This document shows, piece by piece, positions 50,377-58,895 of a stretch of 64,000 nt of DNA. The DNA lies in NCBI GenBank assembly GCA_965243755.1, contig CBDEVW010000005.1, positions 124,001-188,000 on the forward strand, read 5' to 3'. The position numbers and the translations under genes are program-made. Numbering within the stretch: the stretch's first letter is position 1; every line of letters starts with the position of its first letter. The DNA comes from JANSWY01 sp965243755 (GTDB lineage Bacteria > Bacteroidota > Bacteroidia > Cytophagales > Cyclobacteriaceae). Under the pieces are notes generated by a model. The model had not been told where the DNA came from, did no database searches, and saw only the letters and a list, made by a program, of their open reading frames with translations.

Positions 50377-51843
50377 ATGAGATATTCAATTTTAATAGTA
50401 TTAATAAGTGTAGTGGGTATTACTGCGTGCCAGCTGGACCTGGAGCCCATTTCTGAGATTACAAGTGATGTAGCCTATGATGATGCTGATCAGATTGAAG
50501 CAGCATTAGTAGGTGCCTATGAATCTTTTCAGGCAGCTGAATATTATGTGTGGGACAATGTCTTGTTCCAGGATGTAAGGTCAGATAATCACTATGCAGG
50601 AGGAGATAATCCCGAAATATTTCAAATTGACTGGCTTACTGTTTCCCCTACCAATTCAAGATTATTCAGAAACTGGTCCAACATCTACAATGCCATTGCC
50701 AAAGCTAATGTAGTGCTACAAAGGGCACCTTTGGTGGAGGATCCCAAGCTTACAGAAGAAAGAAGAGGTCAGATTTTGGGAGAAGCCTACTTTTTAAGGG
50801 CTTTTCATTACTACACATTGGTCAATAAATGGGGTGGTGTGCCATTAATAACAGAATTTACCACTTCAACCAAGCCAGAAGATATTAGGGTGCCACGGTC
50901 ATCAGTGGAGCAGGTCTATCAACAGATTTTATCAGACCTGGAAATGGCAATCCAGTTGTTGCCAGATACCTACGGGAGTGACGCAAGTGTGAATAAAGCT
51001 CGGGCAACAGCAGGAGCAGCCAATGCACTTGCCCTAAAAGCATCACTGCAAAGACCTAACCCTGACTTCCAGGCGGCACTGGATTACGCATTGGCAGTAG
51101 AGGCTAGTGAGGCCAATTATCAATTGATCAGCTACCCCGATTTATTTGATGGAAACCACTACAACAATGCAGAATCCATCCTGGAAGTACAGTATCTGGG
51201 AGGAGAGGAAGGCAACTATGGGCCTCAACTATTACTTCCCCCTTCCATTTCAGGTGATTCATGGAGAAAGTTTGTCACCCCTTCACATGACCTGGTTGAT
51301 GCTTTTAATGATGAAGGCGATGTGATAAGGAGGGATGCCACCATCCTGTTCGAGGCAGTCAACTGGGTCGATGAATACTGGGGAAATGCTGTGGGGTCCA
51401 GTATTCCATTTGGATATAAGTGGAAGTCCGCAGATGGATGGTCAAGTACCAACAGAACTTACCTGCTCAGGCTTGGTGATGTGATTTTATTGAAAGCCGA
51501 GGCGCTTACAGGCCTAAACCGACTACCAGAAGCTGCGGCAGAGGTGAACCGAATAAGAGCGCGCGTCAACCTTCCGGACCTTACTCTGGCAGACATGACG
51601 GATCAGGCTTCATTAAGACGCGCAATATTGAAAGAAAGAAGACTGGAATTGGCTCAGGAAGCCCAGAGATGGGATGACCTGGTAAGACATGGAGTAGTTG
51701 TACAGGTAATGAATGAATTGCAGGAAATTGACCTGCGAACGGGTGAGCCATTCAATTATAACATGACCGAAGAAAAGATCCTTTTGCCCATTCCTCAGGA
51801 AGAGATCGACAGAAATCCAAACTTAGAACAGAATCCTCAATAG
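50377..51843 (+). CDS. SusD/RagB-type outer-membrane lipoprotein
   Basis: The 488-residue protein has a lipoprotein signal (MRYSILIVLISVVGITAC, Cys18) and the SusD start LDLEPISEITSDVAYDDADQIEAALVGAYES. The family's helices include AEAYFLRAFHYYTLVNKWGGVPLI-like YFLRAFHYYTLVNKWGGVP. It ends with the conserved ILKERRLELAQEAQRWDDLVR and LLPIPQEEIDRNPNLEQNP. SusD binds glycans and caps the SusC transporter encoded 11 bases upstream. Confidence 0.96.
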   Translation: MRYSILIVLISVVGITACQLDLEPISEITSDVAYDDADQIEAALVGAYESFQAAEYYVWDNVLFQDVRSDNHYAGGDNPEIFQIDWLTVSPTNSRLFRNWSNIYNAIAKANVVLQRAPLVEDPKLTEERRGQILGEAYFLRAFHYYTLVNKWGGVPLITEFTTSTKPEDIRVPRSSVEQVYQQILSDLEMAIQLLPDTYGSDASVNKARATAGAANALALKASLQRPNPDFQAALDYALAVEASEANYQLISYPDLFDGNHYNNAESILEVQYLGGEEGNYGPQLLLPPSISGDSWRKFVTPSHDLVDAFNDEGDVIRRDATILFEAVNWVDEYWGNAVGSSIPFGYKWKSADGWSSTNRTYLLRLGDVILLKAEALTGLNRLPEAAAEVNRIRARVNLPDLTLADMTDQASLRRAILKERRLELAQEAQRWDDLVRHGVVVQVMNELQEIDLRTGEPFNYNMTEEKILLPIPQEEIDRNPNLEQNPQ

Positions 51844-51871
51844 AGACATAAACAAACTAAAAATCAATGTT

Positions 51872-52819
51872 ATGAGACATCTAAATACCATTTATTCTAA
51901 TTTAATTAAGCTGACAATTTGCGCCGTAGGAGTGATACTGATATCCTGTGGTGACGACTCTGAAGTAGACACACCTGAAGCTCCATTTGCCGATTTCACG
52001 GTGAGCATAGATGAAGTGAATACACTGACGGTGATGATTACCAACAATTCGCTTGATGGCGATGCTTACTCCTGGGATTTTGGAGATGGAACGGGTAGTT
52101 CCACAGACGAAAACCCAACCTACACTTATAGTGCCAGCGGGACTTATACCATTACCCTATCAGTAACTAATGAAGGAGGTACAGATGAAGCTACTCAGGA
52201 AGTAACGGTCTCTGGATTTGGGCCGAATTTGTTAACCAACGGCGACATGAGTACTGAGGAAAGCTGGTCATCAGTGCCACTCTGGACCAACGATGATAAC
52301 TTAACAGATCATAGATTTGAAAACGGCACATTCATTTTTCAAAATGCGGAAGATGGCAATGGCGGCCGTTACCAGTGGTCAAACCATGTGTTTTATCAGG
52401 AAGTATCGCTTAATCCTGGCAGTACCTATCAATTTAGTGCTGATGTAAGCAGTACCAGTGGAACATTGGCAACATGGTTTGAGGTATTTTTAGTGAGTGA
52501 AGAGCCGGTAGACGAGAGCAACATTGGAGGAGATGCGGTGCAGTTGGGCATCAAGAGTTTTGGTGATGGCGAAAACTGTACAGCAGAACCATTTGAAGGA
52601 GATATTTTATCGATTGCAGCAGAGTGCACTTCTGTAAATGATTTTTCAGGATTGATTGGCAGCAATGGTCAATTTACCGTTTCTGCTGATGACTTATCAT
52701 CAAATAACACTGTCTTTCTTGTCTTTAAAGCCGGATCAGGTTTCGCTCCTGAGGGTGAAACGGCTGGTTTCAAAGATGGTCTGATCCTCGACAATGTGGT
52801 CATTAAAGAGGTATTGTAA
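51872..52819 (+). CDS. PKD-domain surface lipoprotein of the SusE/F position
   Basis: The 315-residue protein has a lipoprotein signal with lipobox ISC (Cys26). A PKD domain covers about residues 38-113 (YSWDFGDGTGSSTDENPTYTY). A C-terminal domain of 200 residues resembles a carbohydrate-binding module: NLLTNGDMSTEESWSS, WSNHVFYQEVSLNPGSTYQF and GLILDNVVIKEV. It occupies the place of SusE/SusF in the locus, so it probably helps to bind the glycan at the cell surface. The hairpin at 52848-52867 separates it from the first GH30 gene. Confidence 0.85.
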   Translation: MRHLNTIYSNLIKLTICAVGVILISCGDDSEVDTPEAPFADFTVSIDEVNTLTVMITNNSLDGDAYSWDFGDGTGSSTDENPTYTYSASGTYTITLSVTNEGGTDEATQEVTVSGFGPNLLTNGDMSTEESWSSVPLWTNDDNLTDHRFENGTFIFQNAEDGNGGRYQWSNHVFYQEVSLNPGSTYQFSADVSSTSGTLATWFEVFLVSEEPVDESNIGGDAVQLGIKSFGDGENCTAEPFEGDILSIAAECTSVNDFSGLIGSNGQFTVSADDLSSNNTVFLVFKAGSGFAPEGETAGFKDGLILDNVVIKEVL

Positions 52820-52847
52820 TCATTTGTCAGTAGGGGTGAACACATAT

Positions 52848-52867
52848 GCCGGGAGAATGCTCCCGGC
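52848..52867 (+). other. Hairpin between the PKD lipoprotein and GH30 genes
   Basis: GCCGGGAG and CTCCCGGC form a perfect 8-bp GC-rich stem with a 4-base loop (AATG). No T run follows (AATTTC), so it is more likely an mRNA-stabilising or processing element than a full terminator. It may set a lower level for the downstream GH30 genes. Confidence 0.5.
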
Positions 52868-52889
52868 AATTTCAAAATCAAGGTATATT

Positions 52890-54338
52890 ATGGGTAAACA
52901 GCAACATTTACATTTTATAGTTTTTGTATTAATGATCCTGTCAAACCTGGCTTGTAAGGAAAATGGCACTCAAAGTTTTGAGCCACCAGCGCCTGAGGTT
53001 ACAGAGAAAATTAATGGGGTTGAACTTTTCTTAACTACAGCGAATAAATCCTCATTACTCGATTTACGACCGGAGTTAATCAATAATTACGATACGAACC
53101 TCTCAGAGGAAATTACTATTGATCCATTGGAGCAATTCCAGGAATTGGATGGATTTGGTTTTGCATTAACTGGCGGGAGCGTCAGTCATATGCTAAGTAT
53201 GGGAAGTGCATCACGGGCTGAATTACTGGAAGAATTGTTTGGCAACTCCGAAGAAAGCATTGGATTAAGCTATATCAGAATAAGTATTGGAGCTTCAGAT
53301 CTTGATGGTGAAGTGTATAGCTACAATGATTTGCCACAGGGAGAAGAAGATCATCATCAGGAGAATTTTAGTATCGATAGAGATCAACAATCTCTACTAC
53401 CGTTGTTGAAAGAAATATTAACAATTAACCCGGACATCAATATCATGGCCAGCCCCTGGTCACCGCCCGTGTGGATGAAAACCAATGGGAATTCAGTTGG
53501 AGGAAGTCTTCGTGTGGATTGTTACGAAGCATATGCACTATACCTTACTAAATATATTCAGTCAATGAAACAGGAGGGGATAAGCATCAAGTCCATCACT
53601 ATTCAGAATGAGCCATTGCATGATGGAAATAATCCCAGCATGCACATGACAGCTTCGGAGCAGGCAGAATTTATTAAGGTGCTTGGTCCGGTTTTTAGGG
53701 AATACAATATTGAAACTGAAATCATTGCTTACGATCACAATGCAGACAGACCAGATTATCCAATTGAGGTGTTAAATGATGATGAAGCCAATCAATACGT
53801 GAGTGGGTCGGCCTTTCATTTATATGGAGGAAGTATCGAAGCACTATCTTCGGTTCATACAGCTCATCCAGATAAAGCAATTCATTTTACAGAACAATGG
53901 TATGGCGCTCCGGGAGACTTTTCCGGTGATTTGAAATGGCATATCAGGGAAGTGGTGATTGGCTCTATGCGTAATTGGAGTAAATCTGTCATTGAATGGA
54001 ATTTATCATCAAACCCAACGCTAACCCCTCATACGCCGGGTGGTTGTACACAATGCCTGGGGGCCATTACCATCGACAATGATCAGGTGATAAGAAATTC
54101 GGGATATTACACCATTGGTCATGTTTCTAAGTTTGTGAAGCCAGGATCAAAGCGTGTGACATCAAACTACCTCTCCGGATTTCCAAATGTGTCATTTGAA
54201 AATACAGACGGAGATCTGGTATTGGTGATACTCAATGAAAACGAAACCAGATCAGCCTTGAATATATCAGCGCCAGAGAAACAATTTTCAATTTCCCTTG
54301 ACCCAGGGGCAGTTGCCACTATTCTAATTGAACAATAG
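52890..54338 (+). CDS. GH30 family glycoside hydrolase (lipoprotein), first of two
   Basis: From the ATG at 52890 the product is 482 residues with a lipoprotein signal (HLHFIVFVLMILSNLAC, Cys22). The TIM barrel of family GH30 is recognised by LDGFGFALTGG, ASPWSPPVWMK, the acid/base Glu in TIQNEPLHD (E241) and the nucleophile Glu in HFTEQWYG (E335). The C-terminal beta domain includes GHVSKFVKPGSKRV. By pattern it resembles the endo-acting beta-1,6-glucanase-type subfamily, but the subfamily is uncertain. The frame is open from 52794, but the upstream part overlaps the previous gene and has no signal. It is surface-exposed or periplasmic. Confidence 0.9.
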   Translation: MGKQQHLHFIVFVLMILSNLACKENGTQSFEPPAPEVTEKINGVELFLTTANKSSLLDLRPELINNYDTNLSEEITIDPLEQFQELDGFGFALTGGSVSHMLSMGSASRAELLEELFGNSEESIGLSYIRISIGASDLDGEVYSYNDLPQGEEDHHQENFSIDRDQQSLLPLLKEILTINPDINIMASPWSPPVWMKTNGNSVGGSLRVDCYEAYALYLTKYIQSMKQEGISIKSITIQNEPLHDGNNPSMHMTASEQAEFIKVLGPVFREYNIETEIIAYDHNADRPDYPIEVLNDDEANQYVSGSAFHLYGGSIEALSSVHTAHPDKAIHFTEQWYGAPGDFSGDLKWHIREVVIGSMRNWSKSVIEWNLSSNPTLTPHTPGGCTQCLGAITIDNDQVIRNSGYYTIGHVSKFVKPGSKRVTSNYLSGFPNVSFENTDGDLVLVILNENETRSALNISAPEKQFSISLDPGAVATILIEQ

Positions 54339-54339
54339 C

Positions 54340-55803
54340 ATGATAAAGAACAGACTAATTGGATTAATTACACTAACAATCACATGGGGTTGTGCAGAAA
54401 TTGACCAGGAACCTGGGAATGAACTTCAGGAACCCACATTTTCCTCAAATAAACTCGCTGTATATACTACTGCGAAAGATTCTGAATTACGTTTAAATAA
54501 GGTAGCGGAGCTTACCTTTTCTGAACAAACTCAGCCTCTTGAAACGGAAATATCAATTTTCGTGAATCCTAATAAAACATTTCAATCGTTTCTGGGAATT
54601 GGAGGTGCCATTACTGATGCATCAGCAGAAGTCTTTGCGCAACTGCCAGGGCACAAACAAGAAGAATTGCTGGAAGCTTATTTTGGGGAAGAAGGGATAA
54701 GATATAGTCTGCTTAGAACCACCATTCACAGTTGTGACTTCAGTCCGTATTCATATACTTACATCGAAGAAGGAGATACCAAACTGGAAACATTCAATAT
54801 TGATCATGATTTGGAATACAGGGTGCCGATGATCAAAAGAGCCATTGCAAAAGCTGGGGGTGAGTTAACCACCTATGTAAGCCCCTGGAGCCCGCCAGCA
54901 TTCATGAAGTCAAATAAGAACATGTTACAGGGAGGCAGCCTGCTACCGGAATTCTATGATGCCTGGGCGTTGTATTACGCTAAATTTATCAAAGCGTATG
55001 AAGCCATAGACATTCCAATATGGGGTCTTACGATTCAAAATGAACCGATGGCCACTCAGCGTTGGGAATCGTGCATCTATTCAGCGAAACAAGAACGGGA
55101 TTTTCTGAAAAATCATTTAGGTCCAACACTGGAAAAAGAAGGACTGGGCGATAAAAAAATAATCGTCTGGGACCATAACCGTGACCTGATTACCAACAGG
55201 GCAAATACAATTTTGGGAGATCCCGAAGCTGCCAAATATGTATGGGGAGTTGGATTCCACTGGTATGAAACATGGACAGGGAGTGAGCCAAATCAGCAGA
55301 ACCTGAAACTTGTGAAGGAAGCCTACCCTGACAAAAACCTGATATTCACGGAAGGTTGCAATGAACGATTCGATGCTTCACAGTATCAAAGATGGACCAA
55401 TGCTGAAAGATACGGGGCTTCTATGATCAACGATTTCAACAATGGGACTGCCGCCTGGACAGACTGGAATATTTTACTCGACCAAAATGGAGGGCCTAAT
55501 CATGTCGAGAATTTTTGTTTTGCGCCTATTCACGCAGATACTGAAACGAAGGAATTGATCTACACGCCTGCATATTATTACATCGGCCATTTCTCAAAAT
55601 TCATCCAGCCTGGAGCAAAAAGAGTAAGCACTTCGGTCAGCCGAACTTACCTTTTGGCTACCACTTTCCAAAATCCAGACAATAGTTTGATTACCATAGT
55701 AATGAATAAAACAGATCAGCAACAAGATTTTGTCCTCGAGTTTCTGGACCAGGAGGTTCCTGTTAGTATTCCTCCAAGGGCCATTCAGACATTAATTTAT
55801 TAA
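54340..55803 (+). CDS. GH30 family glycoside hydrolase (lipoprotein), second of two
   Basis: The 487-residue product starts at the ATG at 54340, just after the previous stop (the frame also opens at a TTG at 54328). Its signal ends LTITWGCAE (lipobox Cys). GH30 motifs: FLGIGGAITDASAEVF, SPWSPPAFMKS, acid/base Glu in GLTIQNEPMATQRWESC (E235) and nucleophile Glu in LIFTEGCNE (E338). It resembles the glucosylceramidase/beta-glucosidase-like subfamily. Together with the first enzyme it would trim beta-glucan oligosaccharides for uptake by the SusC/SusD pair. No symbol is given because the exact linkage is not known. Confidence 0.9.
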   Translation: MIKNRLIGLITLTITWGCAEIDQEPGNELQEPTFSSNKLAVYTTAKDSELRLNKVAELTFSEQTQPLETEISIFVNPNKTFQSFLGIGGAITDASAEVFAQLPGHKQEELLEAYFGEEGIRYSLLRTTIHSCDFSPYSYTYIEEGDTKLETFNIDHDLEYRVPMIKRAIAKAGGELTTYVSPWSPPAFMKSNKNMLQGGSLLPEFYDAWALYYAKFIKAYEAIDIPIWGLTIQNEPMATQRWESCIYSAKQERDFLKNHLGPTLEKEGLGDKKIIVWDHNRDLITNRANTILGDPEAAKYVWGVGFHWYETWTGSEPNQQNLKLVKEAYPDKNLIFTEGCNERFDASQYQRWTNAERYGASMINDFNNGTAAWTDWNILLDQNGGPNHVENFCFAPIHADTETKELIYTPAYYYIGHFSKFIQPGAKRVSTSVSRTYLLATTFQNPDNSLITIVMNKTDQQQDFVLEFLDQEVPVSIPPRAIQTLIY

Positions 55804-55810
55804 ACAGGTA

Positions 55811-56494
55811 TTACCACGGGATAATCTGTTTGTCACGCCAGAATTTACCAGTGGTAACCTGATCATCTAGCGCCAACCAGACTGGTGTTTCTGCTCCTTT
55901 TTCCACCGGTCTGGTTGCCGATGATCCACCCATATCCGTTTGAACCCACCCTGGGCATACAGCATTGATTTTGAAGTCACGTAATTCAGCAGCAAGGTTT
56001 ATGGTAAATGCATTGAGAGCGGCTTTCGAAATGCGGTAAGAAGGGTACCCGCCAGCAATATCTGTAGTGGCACCCATTCCACTGCTTACATTGATGATTC
56101 GGGGGTCGTTGCTCTTTTGTAATAAAGGCACTAAACCTTTACTCAATGCGATAGGACCGTAAAGATTTGTTTGCAGCGTTTGTTCCAATTTGTTCAGGTC
56201 TATATTATAAGTGAGATCCTTTCCATCAATGTAGATTCCTGCATTATTGATCAAGACATCTACTTTTTCATATTTTGATTCAATGCTGGCAACAAATTGG
56301 TCAATACTTTGAAAGGAGGATACATCCAGTTGTTCAATACTCACCTGATTCTCCGATTCCAGTTCTTTTAGCACCTCTCTGCCTTTATCCAGATCTCTTG
56401 TGGTCAGGATCACCTGATGGCCTAATTGGGCAAGTTGCCTGACAATTTCTTTACCAATTCCACGATTTCCACCAGTCACGATTATTGTTTTCAT
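55811..56494 (-). CDS. Short-chain dehydrogenase/reductase
   Basis: From the ATG at 56494 (MKTIIVTGGNRGIGKEIV) the protein is 227 residues. The frame opens 16 codons earlier, but the extra part lacks SDR similarity. It has the classical SDR features: cofactor motif TGGNRGIG (residues 7-14), NNAG, Ser in NVSSGMG, and the catalytic YRISK (Tyr and Lys). It should use NAD(P)H on an unknown carbonyl. It is on the same strand as, and 61 bases downstream of, the NAD-binding protein at 56556-57197, in the MarR-linked cluster. Confidence 0.88.
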   Translation of the reverse strand: MKTIIVTGGNRGIGKEIVRQLAQLGHQVILTTRDLDKGREVLKELESENQVSIEQLDVSSFQSIDQFVASIESKYEKVDVLINNAGIYIDGKDLTYNIDLNKLEQTLQTNLYGPIALSKGLVPLLQKSNDPRIINVSSGMGATTDIAGGYPSYRISKAALNAFTINLAAELRDFKINAVCPGWVQTDMGGSSATRPVEKGAETPVWLALDDQVTTGKFWRDKQIIPW

Positions 56495-56555
56495 ATTCTT
56501 AATAAGATTTACTAGGGTAACCAAAATCGGGATTACCCTCACAATGTCATTAAAT

Positions 56556-57197
56556 CTACTTTTTTAACAGTTTGAAAGCATGATTCCATTGGCCGTTTGC
56601 AATACCTGGAATACACCATAGAATACATAGAGGTTCAATGGCCCGTGCGCCTTTGGCCGTACCCATGTCTTCCGTTTCCCAACCAAACTGATCCAATATG
56701 GTAGTTACAGTTGCTTTGGCTTCTTGATTATTTCCAGCGATAAACATACTTGGTTTTTCAGGTAGTTCAGGATTGACCATGAGGTGAGCACCTACGCTGC
56801 TAAACACTTTCACAAAATGTGCGTCAGGAAAAGCAGCTTGCAGATCTTCCATCAGGGATCGATCCAGACTTGTAAAGAATTTTAACACACCATCTTCAGG
56901 TGGTTCATGGCTGATGGGGTTTGTGGCATCCAAAATAACTTTGCCTTTTAGATTTTCGATTCCTGCAAGCTCCAGGGCATTTTGAGCTACCGAACCCCTT
57001 ACCGCAAGAACAATGTAATCAGCAAAAGCAGCGGTAGAGCTGAAGTCACCGGTGCTGATACCGCGATGTTGATCGATGAATTCACCCAGTTTTTCAGGGG
57101 TCCTGCTTCCAATTTTAACCTGATAGCCATGTTTTTCAAATCCCGCGGCTAGGGTTGTTCCAACAACTCCTGAACCAATGATTCCAATTTTTGTCAT
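56556..57197 (-). CDS. NAD(P)-binding oxidoreductase (F420-dependent NADP reductase-like)
   Basis: The 213-residue protein begins KIGIIGSGVVGTTLAAGFEKHGYQVKIGSR, a Rossmann fold with GxGxxG. It resembles the NADPH:F420 oxidoreductase-like group (also related to proline-5-carboxylate reductases), with ILDATNPISHEPPEDG and FSSVGAHLM. Bacteroidota do not usually make F420, so the real substrate is probably different. It is preceded at 57202-57213 by the same operator that lies in front of the marR gene. Its cofactor and substrate are unknown. Confidence 0.82.
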   Translation of the reverse strand: MTKIGIIGSGVVGTTLAAGFEKHGYQVKIGSRTPEKLGEFIDQHRGISTGDFSSTAAFADYIVLAVRGSVAQNALELAGIENLKGKVILDATNPISHEPPEDGVLKFFTSLDRSLMEDLQAAFPDAHFVKVFSSVGAHLMVNPELPEKPSMFIAGNNQEAKATVTTILDQFGWETEDMGTAKGARAIEPLCILWCIPGIANGQWNHAFKLLKK

Positions 57198-57201
57198 AAT
57201 A

Positions 57202-57213
57202 TTGTATGTACAA
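57202..57213 (-). promoter_or_regulatory. MarR operator copy in front of the NAD-binding gene
   Basis: TTGTATGTACAA is an inverted repeat (arms TTGTA and TACAA, two-base centre) five bases before the ATG at 57197. The extended 19-base block ATTGTATGTACAAGCAAA is identical to the one in front of the marR gene. It therefore probably binds that MarR protein. Confidence 0.7.
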
Positions 57214-57237
57214 GCAAATAATAATATTAAAATTTTT

Positions 57238-57666
57238 TTAAAGTTTCATAGAAGCATCATATATCTGTTCTGCAAGCTTCTCAGACGTTGTTTTTCCAAG
57301 CAATGCTGTATATCGATCATACACGTTTTTCCAGGCATTTTGAAGCTCAGTTTCTTTGCTCATGCCTTGAGGTGTAGCTTTAACCAGTGTACTTTTCCCC
57401 TCATAAGTCCTGGAAACAAGCTTCTTCATTTCAAGTTTGTCCAGCAACCGGGTTACCGTAGAGGGAGTAAGGTGAAGTTCTTTTGCGATCACCGATGGAC
57501 TCACGCCTTTGTCGTGTTGAAGTACAATTAATAGTACAAACGCGTAGGATGATGTAAGCCCTGTAGGTGCAAAAGCTTCCTCAGCCAGTCTACTCATGCC
57601 TCGGGCAAAGGCTCCAGCAGAAAAGAAAAGGCAATTACAGAAGTACGATTTTTGATCCTCTTTCAT
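57238..57666 (-). CDS. MarR family transcriptional regulator
   Basis: The 142-residue protein has the MarR winged-helix pattern: FARGMSRLAEEAFAPTGLTSSYAFVLLIV, then GVSPSVIAKELHLTPSTVTRLLDKLEMKKLVSR (recognition helix) and wing TYEGKSTLVKATPQG. MarR proteins are dimers that repress their own gene and neighbours and let go when a small phenolic or oxidant binds. Its operator lies directly before the start and again before the NAD-binding gene, so it probably controls the two dehydrogenase genes downstream. The gap to them is 40 bases. Confidence 0.9.
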   Translation of the reverse strand: MKEDQKSYFCNCLFFSAGAFARGMSRLAEEAFAPTGLTSSYAFVLLIVLQHDKGVSPSVIAKELHLTPSTVTRLLDKLEMKKLVSRTYEGKSTLVKATPQGMSKETELQNAWKNVYDRYTALLGKTTSEKLAEQIYDASMKL

Positions 57667-57667
57667 A

Positions 57668-57679
57668 TTGTATGTACAA
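57668..57679 (-). promoter_or_regulatory. MarR operator copy in front of the marR gene
   Basis: TTGTATGTACAA lies one base before the ATG at 57666, inside a block identical to that at 57201-57218. A site this close to the start would block either RNA polymerase or the ribosome. Autorepression is inferred from its position. Confidence 0.7.
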
Positions 57680-57989
57680 GCAAACGACTATGCGGATATT
57701 AAGTTGCGGTTAGCATAAAAAAAGTTGTATAAGTAAATTCGACAAGGAAGCATGTCCCACTTCATGCAATTAAATTCCACTGAGGTATTTGGATGCTATG
57801 CGAGTGAATAAAGTGCAAAAATATCAAGTATTTAGGGTTATTTAGAAACGGAAAAAAGTCATCATTTTGGTGAGTACCAAAATTATATTGAATAAAGAAA
57901 CGAATAAAAACCATGCTGGCCAATACCCAATATCGGGTATTTTTTAACTTGGGTTCGATATGAATTAATATTGTGCTTAAAACCTGAAA
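57680..57989 (+). other. 310-bp gap with two strong hairpins upstream of the M28 peptidase
   Basis: ATTTTGGT-GAGT-ACCAAAAT (57864-57883) is a perfect 8-bp stem. AATACCC-AATATC-GGGTATT (57922-57941) is a perfect 7-bp stem followed by TTTT, in the form of an intrinsic terminator on the plus strand. No credible protein gene precedes it, so a small RNA or an untranslated leader ending at this point is possible. The peptidase gene starts 45 bases further on. Confidence 0.45.
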
Positions 57990-58895
57990 ATGATATTGCG
58001 TCGAACATACATCTTACTTTTACTGGGGCTTTTATCTTGGTCCATTCAAGCCCAACCCAGACTTACCCACAGGAGCCTTACTGATGTTTTTATCCTTTCT
58101 CAGGATTCTATGCAGGGTAGAAGAACCGGTACTGAGGGAGCTTTCAAAGCCAGGAAATACATTATCAGCAGGTATGAGGAGGTTGGAATTTTGTCATTCA
58201 ATGAGGGTTATAAAAGCACTTTTTCATTCAAAAACAACAGTGGAGAGTTAATAGAAGGCACAAATGTGATAGGTTATTTGCCTGGAGAATCTGATCAATA
58301 TGTGGTCATATCCGCGCATTATGATCATGAGGGTATGAAAAACGGGTACATCTATAACGGAGCAGATGACAATGCATCCGGAGTAGCTGGTCTGCTGGCG
58401 ATTGCAGAATATGTTAGCAATAACCCATCCAGGTTTAGTTATATATTTTGTGCTTTTGATGCTGAAGAACTGGGTTTAAGAGGAGCGAAATCATTTGTAA
58501 AAAAACCACCAGTGCCATTAGATAAAATTGTTCTCAATATAAACCTGGATATGATCTCTCATAATTTTGAAAATGAGATTTATGCATCGGGCACTTATCA
58601 TAATCCATCGCTTATTCCATTGTTGCAACAAGTTATTGAGCAGACCAGTGTCAAATTATTATTGGGACATGATAAACCTTCACTGGGTTACGCTGATTGG
58701 ACAAGTTCTTCAGATCACCAGCCGTTTTTCAAAAAAGGTATACCACATCTTTATTTTGGAGTCGAAGATCATGAGGATTACCACAAACCAACAGATACTT
58801 ATGATAAAATAAATCATCAGTTTTTCCTTGATGTCGTGGATATGTTGAAACTGGTAGTAAAGACAATTGATCAAAATTTTTCGCCATCCAAATGA
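57990..58895 (+). CDS. Exported M28 family metallopeptidase
   Basis: The 301-residue protein has a signal peptide (ending SIQAQ) and then a full M28 zinc peptidase domain. The metal ligands and catalytic residues are all visible: SAHYDHEG (His, Asp), GADDNASG (bridging Asp), DAEELG (catalytic Glu and ligand Glu), NLDMI (Asp) and SSSDHQPF (His). It should act as an aminopeptidase in the periplasm or outside. Its stop overlaps the ATG of the TRIC-type channel gene by four bases. Confidence 0.92.
   Translation: MILRRTYILLLLGLLSWSIQAQPRLTHRSLTDVFILSQDSMQGRRTGTEGAFKARKYIISRYEEVGILSFNEGYKSTFSFKNNSGELIEGTNVIGYLPGESDQYVVISAHYDHEGMKNGYIYNGADDNASGVAGLLAIAEYVSNNPSRFSYIFCAFDAEELGLRGAKSFVKKPPVPLDKIVLNINLDMISHNFENEIYASGTYHNPSLIPLLQQVIEQTSVKLLLGHDKPSLGYADWTSSSDHQPFFKKGIPHLYFGVEDHEDYHKPTDTYDKINHQFFLDVVDMLKLVVKTIDQNFSPSK

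Noticed and set aside
57753..57812. Frame of 19 codons (MSHFMQLNSTEV) in the gap before the M28 gene
   Set aside because: Too short and no ribosome-site or conservation evidence; noted only because hairpins follow.
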